Of a stretch of DNA of 7,410 nt, positions 1-5,786 are shown in pieces. Source of the DNA: Cyanobacteria bacterium UBA8803 (GTDB lineage: Bacteria; Cyanobacteriota; Cyanobacteriia; Cyanobacteriales; Coleofasciculaceae); the NCBI GenBank assembly GCA_003505715.1, contig DNXU01000562.1:1-7410 (forward strand), in the 5' to 3' direction. The stretch's first letter is position 1. Each line of letters opens with the position of its first letter. The notes beneath the pieces were generated by a model that made no database searches, was not told the DNA's origin, and saw nothing but the letters and a program-made list of their open reading frames with translations. A program made the translations under genes and the position numbers.

Positions 1-14
1 ACCGAGGTGGGGGA

Positions 15-315
15 GTGCGCCTCTCAATTCGTTCAATTTTAGCGGATGGTAAGACCAGATGCAGGAATATATTGATAAGGTGCTACCAGGATTTGTGTTG
101 CGAATGACAACCATCTGGTGATGGAGATCATCCCAGCCCTCTTTCCGAGTTATGATATTGTTAGTCAAGTGATGAGGGGTTAACGGCAGGTCAGACTTCT
201 ACATTCTCAAATAAGGAGGTAGAGGCTATCTACAGGCTAAAAAATCTGGTACTGTCGGTGTCCTCCCTGGTTGTATCTGTTTCGCTGCTCTACAACAGAA
301 TCTGTCTCCAGGAGT
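15..315 (+). other. Non-coding stretch with strong RNA-like folding; possible structured RNA or group II intron fragment
   Basis: No frame here gives a credible protein on either strand. Instead several perfect or near-perfect complementary segments are visible: CCAGATG (55-61) with CATCTGG (112-118); alternatively CCATC (111-115) with GATGG (120-124); GTAGA (219-223) with TCTAC (229-233); and a two-part helix in which CTCCCTGG (263-270) pairs with CCAGGAG (308-314) around TTGTA (271-275) and TACAA (291-295). GTGCGCC at 15-21 matches the GUGYG that opens group II introns. No domain V hairpin and no reverse transcriptase frame follow, so at most this would be a 5' remnant. The folding is seen directly; the intron idea is inference and weak. 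The strand is assumed. The rest of the gap to 434 shows only the C-run and a weak promoter. Confidence 0.3.
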
Positions 316-354
316 TCATTACACAAGTTTTGATCGGTGTTATCTACCATTGTA

Positions 355-363
355 CCCCCCCCC
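355..363. repeat. Homopolymer run of nine C
   Basis: Nine consecutive C residues lie 71 bases before the DUF928 start codon and just upstream of the weak promoter candidate at 370-397. Runs of this length can vary by replication slippage. It could also be a sequencing-length error. Confidence 0.9.
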
Positions 364-369
364 GCTGGC

Positions 370-397
370 TTGATGCTTGTTAACATCCCAGTGTATT
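370..397 (+). promoter_or_regulatory. Weak sigma70-type promoter candidate for the DUF928 gene
   Basis: TTGATG (370-375, 4 of 6 to TTGACA) and TGTATT (392-397, 4 of 6 to TATAAT) are separated by 16 bases. Transcription would start near 404, about 30 bases before the ATG. The match is modest, and the call rests mainly on position between the C-run and the gene. Confidence 0.22.
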
Positions 398-434
398 CAT
401 GGCAAATAGTTCCTAATCAAAAAGGTTTTTAATC

Positions 435-1061
435 ATGGCTTGGCAGAAATCCTCTCCACCTGTTGCGCTACTTTCCCTTGGTCTGTTCCTTGAGCTTTTG
501 TTGCTCTCCAACTGGTTAACCCCGGTACAGGCTCAGTCCGAATCTGCTTTCCCGATCCAAATCGTCCGCATCAGTTTCGATCCGCCAGGGGATAGCCGAC
601 CCCAGGATACGGCAGGAGGAGCATCCCGGCACGGTGGCATTTGTCCTCAAGACTCCGCCAACTTAAACCCATCCGATACTCCCTTTACGATCGCCACCAA
701 CCAGGGATTAACCGTAGCCGAGCGTCCGACATTTTTTGTTTACGTTCCTCCAACGTCAGCACAACAGGCTATGTTTGTCCTCAAAGATGAGAACGAGGAT
801 TATTACTACCAGAAAACATTGCCAATTGCTAACACTTCAGGTGTTATTAGTTTCAGGCTCCCGGCTGACGCACCAACTCTAGAGATGGGCAAGAATTATC
901 AATGGTCTCTGGTGTTAATGTGTACGGCCACCCTGAGGCCAGATAGTCCTAGAGTAGAGGGACAAATTCAGCGCATCGAACCTAACCCAACGCTGATCAG
1001 TCAGATCGAGCAATGGTCTCCTCTGGATCGGGCTGCCTTTTATGGAAAGGATGGAATTTAA
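435..1061 (+). CDS. DUF928 domain protein, exported, short C-terminus
   Basis: A 208-residue protein with an N-terminal signal peptide: K5, a hydrophobic core at about 10-27, and a likely signal peptidase I site after A33 (V-Q-A), so the mature protein is expected outside the cytoplasmic membrane. From about residue 45 it follows the cyanobacterial DUF928 pattern: a DTAGGASR segment with the GGICPQD cysteine (C70), GLTVAERPTFFVYVPP (91-106), FVLKDENED, the MCTATLRPD cysteine (C163), and VEGQIQRIEPNP (174-185) followed by SPLDRAAFYGKDGI. The two cysteines could form a disulfide. The family has no established biochemical role. The ATG has a plausible AAGG at 422-425 with 9 bases spacing. From memory of the family, members usually continue after this GI with W-Y/F-D and a further helical tail; here TAA follows GI directly, so the tail is absent. 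The gene stands alone, with a hairpin 80-110 bases downstream. The family call is firm; function is unknown. Confidence 0.88.
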   Translation: MAWQKSSPPVALLSLGLFLELLLLSNWLTPVQAQSESAFPIQIVRISFDPPGDSRPQDTAGGASRHGGICPQDSANLNPSDTPFTIATNQGLTVAERPTFFVYVPPTSAQQAMFVLKDENEDYYYQKTLPIANTSGVISFRLPADAPTLEMGKNYQWSLVLMCTATLRPDSPRVEGQIQRIEPNPTLISQIEQWSPLDRAAFYGKDGI

Positions 1062-1080
1062 CCTGCAAGAAGGTAGCTAT

Positions 1081-1096
1081 GCTGAAGGCTGAAGGC
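1081..1096. repeat. Tandem heptamer GCTGAAG, 2.3 copies
   Basis: GCTGAAG repeats twice exactly and then GC follows, starting 19 bases after the DUF928 stop. Such short heptamer tandems between genes are common in cyanobacterial genomes (STRR sequences). It lies where the missing DUF928 tail would be expected. Confidence 0.6.
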
Positions 1097-1107
1097 AGGA
1101 GACAGAC

Positions 1108-1128
1108 TTCGGCGTGAGATCAGTCGAA
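1108..1128. repeat. Small inverted-repeat element, first of a related pair
   Basis: TTCGGC (1108-1113) pairs with GTCGAA (1123-1128), including one G-T pair, around a 9-base loop. The reverse complement of 1115-1128, TTCGACTGATCTCA, matches 1271-1284 (TTCGACTACGCTCA) at 11 of 14 positions, so two related copies in opposite orientation sit in this intergenic gap. Confidence 0.45.
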
Positions 1129-1143
1129 CGCAGGCTGATGGTA

Positions 1144-1168
1144 AGAAAGCTTGTACAGTAAGCTTTTT
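1144..1168. terminator. Hairpin, likely intrinsic terminator between convergent genes
   Basis: A nine-pair stem (1144-1152 with 1160-1168, one G-T pair, core AAAGCTT/AAGCTTT) closes a 7-base loop, and its 3' arm ends in five T. The T-run lies inside the stem, so the fit to a classic terminator is imperfect. A second hairpin follows at 1169-1187 (CACC with GGTG, TTT with AAA, loop TCT). The position, between the convergent DUF928 and multi-GAF genes, suits a bidirectional terminator. Confidence 0.4.
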
Positions 1169-1257
1169 CACCTTTTTCTAAAGGGTGGGTTATTTCCACT
1201 GCGCTGTACTAGTTAAACCTACAGTTATAACCACCAATTCCTAAAAACATTGTCCTG

Positions 1258-1306
1258 TTCCCCATTCCCCTTCGACTACGCTCAGGGTAAACCTATTCCC
1301 TATTCC
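1258..1306. repeat. Heptamer repeats (TTCCCCA / CTATTCC) split by a 20-base element
   Basis: TTCCCCA TTCCCCT (1258-1271) and two exact CTATTCC units (1293-1306) flank CCCTTCGACTACGCTCAGGG (1268-1287). Read on the - strand the units are GGGAATA and GGGGAAT, the same register as the array at the right end of the window. CCCTTCGACTACGCTCAGGG resembles a short dispersed repeat often met in cyanobacterial intergenic DNA (recalled, not searched). The CTATTCC units overlap the last codons and stop of the multi-GAF gene. Confidence 0.65.
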
Positions 1307-4124
1307 CTTCTTTAATAAGCGGCAACACCAACTGCATCAAAGAGCGGTTTGCCTCTACTGGATAAAAGTGAAGGTCACCTCCCCAGGAGCGCAGAATTTG
1401 TTGACAAGCTTTCAAGTTTACGAGGGGCAGAGGTTCAGCAGGAGAGGACTTGAGGGCATCTTGGCAATCCTCTAGAGAGTCGCATTCCGCAATCAATAAT
1501 TCTAACAGGGGAGGAAGGGAATTAGAGCGAACAGTTGCCTTTGACTTCGAGTAGATGGGATGGCACCATAGATGAATTTGAGTTCCAGGTTGGGCGTGCA
1601 AGCAGGAAGTCAGCAACAGTTCAAAGAGAATGCATTCCAGTTTGAGCAAATCGGCATAAATGTTGAATTTCTCGAAGCTGTGAACTTTGAGTAAGATCTG
1701 GCGTTGATGGTATAGAGGTTCTACCCGACGGAGCGATCGCTTCAACAAACTTGCCAAAGGGACTTGCCGCTTGCTGGTAGTCAGTTGCCACTGCTCTTGT
1801 TTCAAGACTGGTGTCAGTAGGCTCAAAGTTGCTTCCAACTGGCGCATCAATTGCTGGCGGCGCATCCGTTGCAGGGGAGAGGGGGTGAATTTTTGCTGCT
1901 CTCCTGCTGCGATCGCATCAATTTCCAGCAGGGTACTAACGCTTTGTTGCACGGACTGATGGAGCATATCCAAGCACCGATGTTTGTACCAGTTGAGAGT
2001 TTGCAGGTCTTCTCCTTCTCGTTCCTGCCGACTGAGGCGGTGTCGGTAGTAGCGAAACCAGATAAACTGTTGAGTCAAGGCTTCTAGAGGTGGCAGCAGG
2101 TGATCGGGCCAGTGCCGTTCTTCGCGGTCGGCAAGGAGCAGAATTTCTGTGGCTGGAGTGGTGCCTCGGTGGAGAGCGATCGCTAACACCTGACCGATAG
2201 CGGGACTGTTGAGCCACTGGCGAGTCTCAAGAGGCAGGTCGGCAATCGAGCGGCACAGGAAATGAGTAGTGGCCAGGGCATCTTGAATTAGGGTATTGGT
2301 GGTGACTGGAATAGCTGGGTCTGGGGGGAGGGCAAAATGGGGATCGGTAACAACGGCTGTGGTGACAGCGGCCCAATCGCTTTGAGGTGTCCAGCTAATC
2401 ATAGTTGCCAGAGGACATTCTAGGACATTGGCCACATACTCTACCCAAGTGCGTTCAAATTGAATGGGGTTTAAGGGAGCTGACCATAGGGTGGATAATC
2501 CGGCTTGGAGCGTTTGATAGGTGAGGAATGACTGTTTGGCCCGATCGGAGTAGTTGCCCAGAGTGAGGAGCAGATTAATTTGGTAAGCCACACTCGCAAC
2601 CAAATCTCGCTCGGTATGGTTCCAAGTGCGAGGAGTACCGTGACCGATGACAAGTAGGGGCAATAGCCCGGGTTGCCGTTGCTGGTTGTCCGTTAGGGAT
2701 ATCTGGCAGATGAGTAGCGATCGCACGCCCAATTGGCTCAGGGGTTCCCGCCATTGAACCAGCCGTAAATTTTCCTCTAGATCTTCAATCATGGCCGCTT
2801 GAGATTTTTGGCTGAGCCACTGCTGGTCTGTAGGCTCTAACGGTGCGAGGGGAGTGGTAAGGGGGCGGCGGTTTGGGGGTCGTATGCAAAAAACTGGGTT
2901 GAACTGACCGTTGTCTTCAGGTTGTAGGATGATAAAACATTCTGCATCAAGGCGCTTAAACAATCGCTTGGCGCAATCTTTGAGGGCCACTTCAGTGTCA
3001 TTGTTTTGTGCCATCACTCGGGCAATTTCTGCGGCAAAATGGGTATCGCTGGCCGCACGCTCCAAGGTGGTTTCAATTTGCTCGTGGCCGACCACTAGTG
3101 CCATTAACTGGGCGCTGGCGCGAACGTACTTTCGTTCTGCCTCCTCCCAGATGCGAGCTTCGTTATCTTCTACTGACAGAAAACCCAGGAGTTCTCCCTG
3201 GGCTTGGATAGGTGCCGCCAGCAAGGAGCGAGTGCGCAGCCGTTTGAGCAAACGCTCTGTGCTTTCAGCTTTCAGGATGCTTCTACCTGCACCAATGGTG
3301 ACTAGCTGACTGGCGGCTAGAGCCTGATAGAAGTCGGTGGCTTCTGCTACCATTAAGCCAGCTGTAGAACTTCTTAAATCTCCCAATCTGTGGAGGGTTT
3401 GCCGAGAACCCACTCGATGCCAGAAGTAACGGCGTTCTGGGGAATACCAGTAAAGGTTGGTGCGGGTAGGAGCAACAAATTCCTGAGTCATGGAGACTAA
3501 TTTATCCAGGCGCAACGCTACCGTGGGAAGTTGCATTAGTTCTCGGAGTACCTCGAACAGGGGTTGAGCGGGGTGTTTGAGCGCCGAACGCTGCCAGTTG
3601 ACCTCAATTTGGTACAGGGCAGCAGCTAATCCGCCTAACAGCGAAGACAACTGGGCTTTTTCGCTGGATTGCTGGGAGATGCCCCAGTGGTGCGACCCCA
3701 ACAACGTCACGCCAAAACACCGATCCTTGCAACGCAAGGGGTATAAAATAGTACCCTGAATCCCCAATTCTTCTGCCACTCGCCGCCATTCCCCAGCCCG
3801 GAGATCTTGCTGAAGATTAGGAACAGCCACAGGTCGCTGCTGGATGACCACCTGTTCTAAAAGATCGCCCGGTTGGAGGTTGAACCGCTGCTTGAGAAAG
3901 GCAGTGTCAGCAGTTGGTGCTATACCCCCTTTGCCAAATAACTGATGCTCCAGGCGATCGTAAAGACCAATCCAAATCAGGCGATAGTTAAACTCACTTT
4001 CGAGGTACTTGATGGTGGTGTCGATCAGAACATCAGCATTTTCCTCTTCCCGTAAGGTTTCGAGAACTCGCCCCAAGGCAACGAGTTGGTGGTCGTTCTG
4101 GGGCGGTAGGTATTGCTGATCCAT
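1293..4124 (-). CDS. Multi-GAF signalling protein with degenerate histidine-kinase-like C-terminus
   Basis: A 943-residue cytoplasmic protein with no signal peptide or membrane segment. Four GAF or GAF-like domains can be seen in order: about 15-172, 195-350 (ending LLAAPIQAQGELLGFLSVED), 358-520 and 530-692. Then comes a helical dimerisation-like segment at about 705-780, with H715 and H722 near the place of a phospho-acceptor, and an ATPase-like region at 784-937. That region keeps the outline of a HATPase fold: LECILFELLLTSCLHA (829-844) in the N-box position, GG at 915-916, and MQLVLPL near the end. The N-box asparagines read E835 and T839, no DxGxG is present, and the GxGL position reads LPLVNL (899-904). 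Catalysis is therefore unlikely; a scaffold or pseudokinase role is inferred. No Cys-His pair typical of bilin attachment is evident, so ligands are unknown. No clear ribosome site precedes the ATG. The last four codons and stop lie in heptamer repeats. Divergent from pyrD. Confidence 0.85.
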   Translation of the reverse strand: MDQQYLPPQNDHQLVALGRVLETLREEENADVLIDTTIKYLESEFNYRLIWIGLYDRLEHQLFGKGGIAPTADTAFLKQRFNLQPGDLLEQVVIQQRPVAVPNLQQDLRAGEWRRVAEELGIQGTILYPLRCKDRCFGVTLLGSHHWGISQQSSEKAQLSSLLGGLAAALYQIEVNWQRSALKHPAQPLFEVLRELMQLPTVALRLDKLVSMTQEFVAPTRTNLYWYSPERRYFWHRVGSRQTLHRLGDLRSSTAGLMVAEATDFYQALAASQLVTIGAGRSILKAESTERLLKRLRTRSLLAAPIQAQGELLGFLSVEDNEARIWEEAERKYVRASAQLMALVVGHEQIETTLERAASDTHFAAEIARVMAQNNDTEVALKDCAKRLFKRLDAECFIILQPEDNGQFNPVFCIRPPNRRPLTTPLAPLEPTDQQWLSQKSQAAMIEDLEENLRLVQWREPLSQLGVRSLLICQISLTDNQQRQPGLLPLLVIGHGTPRTWNHTERDLVASVAYQINLLLTLGNYSDRAKQSFLTYQTLQAGLSTLWSAPLNPIQFERTWVEYVANVLECPLATMISWTPQSDWAAVTTAVVTDPHFALPPDPAIPVTTNTLIQDALATTHFLCRSIADLPLETRQWLNSPAIGQVLAIALHRGTTPATEILLLADREERHWPDHLLPPLEALTQQFIWFRYYRHRLSRQEREGEDLQTLNWYKHRCLDMLHQSVQQSVSTLLEIDAIAAGEQQKFTPSPLQRMRRQQLMRQLEATLSLLTPVLKQEQWQLTTSKRQVPLASLLKRSLRRVEPLYHQRQILLKVHSFEKFNIYADLLKLECILFELLLTSCLHAQPGTQIHLWCHPIYSKSKATVRSNSLPPLLELLIAECDSLEDCQDALKSSPAEPLPLVNLKACQQILRSWGGDLHFYPVEANRSLMQLVLPLIKEGNRE

Positions 4125-4196
4125 AATTTATCAAAACCCTTCAAGAGCGCAAGATGAGAGTTTTTCCCAATACTTGTATCATCCAGGAAATGGGGA

Positions 4197-4226
4197 TTGA
4201 AAATTTGTCCCTTGTCCGTTTTTGAT
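4197..4226 (+). promoter_or_regulatory. Weak promoter candidate and heptamer repeat before pyrD
   Basis: TTGAAA (4197-4202, 5 of 6 to TTGACA) and TTTGAT (4221-4226, 4 of 6 to TATAAT) are 18 bases apart, which would start RNA near 4233, about 54 bases before the chosen pyrD start. Inside lies TTGTCCC TTGTCC (4205-4217), a near-double heptamer of the intergenic type. Both argue that this stretch is a leader rather than coding. In the divergent gap 4125-4286 nothing convincing was seen for the - strand gene. Confidence 0.25.
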
Positions 4227-4286
4227 GCACCAATAAATCAGTCTCCCAATTTTCCCTTTAAACCTGAAAACTGGATTGTCACTCTT

Positions 4287-5426
4287 GTGGATATTTATAA
4301 AAGTACTATTCGTCCAATTTTATTCTCTGTACTGAGGGCAGATCCAGAGCTAGCTCACGAACAGACCTTACGGCTTTTAGGTTGGCTGGATCGCAGGGGT
4401 GAGAACCCCCTAACCCGCTGGCAGCAATCTCAATTAGAGCATTCCTTTTGCCTGAGGGATGTTCGTTTAGAACAAACACTGTGGGGGTTAAAATTTCCCA
4501 ATCCCCTCGGTTTGGCAGCGGGATTTGATAAGAATGGGGTTGCGGCTAGGATTTGGGGGCATCTCGGTTTTGGCTTTGCCGAACTGGGTACGGTAACATT
4601 CCATGCCCAGCCGGGAAACCCCCGTCCGCGCTTGTTCCGCTTGATTGAAGACAAAGCAGTCCTCAACCGCATGGGCTTTAACAATCGCGGTGCCGCAGCT
4701 TTGGCAACTCGGTTGTCCTCAATGCGGGGACAATCCTCGGTGCCCATACCGTTGGGTATTAATCTCGGTAAGTCTAAGATAACACCCCTAGACCAAGCAG
4801 CAGCTGACTATTTGGGAAGTTTTCGGTTGCTTAAGGATTGGGGAGATTATTTTGTCGTGAATGTGAGTTCGCCGAATACACCGGGATTGCGATCGCTCCA
4901 GGATGCCGCGCAACTGGGCGCGATCTTAGCGGCGCTGCAAGAGGAAAATCAAGGGCAAAAGCCAATTTTAGTGAAGATTGCACCGGATTTGGCCTGGGAT
5001 GCGATCGCGGATGTCATCAACCTCGCCCAAACCTATCAGCTCGCCGGGATTGTGGCTACAAATACCACGATTAGTCGGGAGATGTTGCGGACTCAGATTA
5101 TTAAGGCCACAGGGAAACCAGTTACTGAAGAAGCAGGGGGCATTAGTGGGGCACCGTTGCGGCAGCGTTCTACTGAAGTGATTCGCTTTATTTGGGAGCA
5201 AACTCAAGGGTCACTGCCAATTATTGGGGTTGGGGGTATCTTTACAGCAGAGGATGCCTGGGAGAAGATTGCAGCCGGAGCCAGTCTGATTCAAGTTTAC
5301 ACGGGGTTGGTTTATGAGGGGCCGTGGATGATGCGGCGAGTGATGGCAGGTTTGCTGCAAAAGTTGGAGGAACAGGGATTGAAGGGGATTTCTGAAGCCG
5401 TGGGGAGGCAGGAGATTTTGTCTTAG
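4287..5426 (+). CDS. pyrD: Dihydroorotate dehydrogenase (quinone), class 2
   Basis: Oxidises dihydroorotate to orotate in de novo pyrimidine synthesis, using FMN and passing electrons to membrane quinone. From the GTG start the protein has 379 residues, normal for class 2. The N-terminal helices ([13 protein letters not shown], 1-13, then [13 protein letters not shown]) match the amphipathic extension that docks on the membrane and forms the quinone tunnel. LAAGFDKNG (76-84), VLNRMGFNN (125-133) and [11 protein letters not shown] (192-202) follow; S195 matches the catalytic serine that marks class 2, where class 1 enzymes use cysteine. VKIAPDL (229-235), ATNTT (257-261), GGISG (284-288), GVGGI (314-318) and [10 protein letters not shown] (337-346) line the substrate and FMN-phosphate sites. 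The frame stays open upstream to a TTG at 4197, but those 30 codons have no family counterpart and include a heptamer repeat. No strong ribosome site precedes either start. Divergent from the multi-GAF gene. The enzyme call is firm, the start less so. Confidence 0.96.
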   Translation: MDIYKSTIRPILFSVLRADPELAHEQTLRLLGWLDRRGENPLTRWQQSQLEHSFCLRDVRLEQTLWGLKFPNPLGLAAGFDKNGVAARIWGHLGFGFAELGTVTFHAQPGNPRPRLFRLIEDKAVLNRMGFNNRGAAALATRLSSMRGQSSVPIPLGINLGKSKITPLDQAAADYLGSFRLLKDWGDYFVVNVSSPNTPGLRSLQDAAQLGAILAALQEENQGQKPILVKIAPDLAWDAIADVINLAQTYQLAGIVATNTTISREMLRTQIIKATGKPVTEEAGGISGAPLRQRSTEVIRFIWEQTQGSLPIIGVGGIFTAEDAWEKIAAGASLIQVYTGLVYEGPWMMRRVMAGLLQKLEEQGLKGISEAVGRQEILS

Positions 5427-5429
5427 AGG

Positions 5430-5441
5430 GGGCGATCGCCC
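5430..5441. repeat. 12-base palindrome containing HIP1 after pyrD
   Basis: GGGCGATCGCCC is a perfect palindrome starting three bases after the pyrD stop codon. It could form a small GC-rich hairpin only with strain at its centre and has no T-run after it, so a terminator role is doubtful. Confidence 0.7.
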
Positions 5442-5475
5442 TGTATATCTGTATAACGGAAAAAACTCTTCAAAA

Positions 5476-5518
5476 ATTCCTAACCTTAATTCCTAACCGA
5501 ATCCTAACTTAGGTTAGG
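5476..5518. repeat. CCTAAC repeat cluster with hairpin
   Basis: ATTCCTAACC occurs exactly at 5476-5485 and 5489-5498, with a variant AATCCTAACT at 5500-5509. The last copy pairs with the inverted GTTAGG (5513-5518) around a TTAG loop, making a perfect 6-pair hairpin (5503-5518). Any of the three direct copies could pair with the single inverted one. It may be a pyrD transcript end, a protein-binding array, or a repeat. No T-run follows. Confidence 0.6.
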
Positions 5519-5655
5519 TAATAGATAACGCTTGGGATCGGTAGTATGGCCTTAGGAATAAGTGGGGAAACAAGTTAAAGCTTTTGAAAATCTGTCAACT
5601 TACTGCTACCGCTTGAATCAACAAGTAAATGATTATAACACCGATTGTTGTTTCT

Positions 5656-5681
5656 GTGAATAACCAGTGAATAAATTTCAC
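5656..5681. promoter_or_regulatory. Possible operator: GTGAATAA direct repeat overlapping a dyad
   Basis: GTGAATAA occurs at 5656-5663 and 5667-5674, a period of 11 bases or about one helical turn. The second copy is also the left arm of the dyad GTGAA-TAAAT-TTCAC (5667-5681). It lies about 19 bases upstream of the -35 box of the candidate promoter for the ATPase gene, a usual place for an activator. It resembles a CRP-type site (TGTGA-N6-TCACA), but the spacer between GTGA and TCAC is 7, not 6. The octamer GTCAACTT also recurs at 5594-5601 and 5682-5689. Confidence 0.35.
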
Positions 5682-5699
5682 GTCAACTTCATACCCGCT

Positions 5700-5727
5700 T
5701 TGATATATCTTCACAAAAACATGTAAT
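5700..5727 (+). promoter_or_regulatory. Sigma70-type promoter candidate for the GspE/PilB-type ATPase gene
   Basis: TTGATA (5700-5705, 5 of 6 to TTGACA) and TGTAAT (5722-5727, 5 of 6 to TATAAT) stand 16 bases apart in AT-rich DNA. RNA would start near 5734, giving a leader of about 53 bases containing alternating TA at 5743-5750 and the ribosome site GGAG (5776-5779). Confidence 0.42.
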
Positions 5728-5786
5728 AAATAACTCTATATCTATATATAGGGAAGCCTTGATTAGAGAGATGCTGGAGCTTTGAA

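Larger units (their letters stand above)
1733..5439. repeat. Seven HIP1 octamers GCGATCGC
   Basis: Exact copies start at 1733, 1909, 2176, 2717 (multi-GAF gene), 4889, 5001 (pyrD) and 5432 (just after pyrD). About 0.1 would be expected by chance in a window this long with even base composition. HIP1 over-representation is an established mark of many cyanobacterial genomes. None occurs in 1-1732 or after 5439. Confidence 0.95.

Noticed and set aside
1..198. Open frame on the - strand running off the left edge, and short + strand frames such as 121-183
   Set aside because: No recognisable protein similarity, no ribosome site, and the sequence is better explained by base-paired non-coding structure.
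212..220. Perfect ribosome-binding-like TAAGGAGGT
   Set aside because: No usable start codon follows at the right distance and no frame continues, so it is probably part of the folded stretch.
2911..3309. 132-codon + strand open frame inside the multi-GAF gene
   Set aside because: It is antisense to a clearly coding, domain-bearing gene and is rich in Ser/Arg/Ala as expected for a mirror frame. Similar shorter shadows at 1771-2087, 3008-3211 and 3577-3759 were dropped likewise.
3600..4080. Phytochrome-like bilin-binding GAF domain
   Set aside because: No Cys-His attachment motif or other chromophore-pocket signature could be seen in any of the GAF domains.
5476..5518. CRISPR-like array
   Set aside because: Repeat units are only 10 bases with spacers of 1-3 bases, and no cas gene is present.
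5771..5785. Four-codon frame (ATG to TGA) ending one base before the ATPase start
   Set aside because: It is too short to judge, and its GGAG is better explained as the ribosome site of the ATPase gene.
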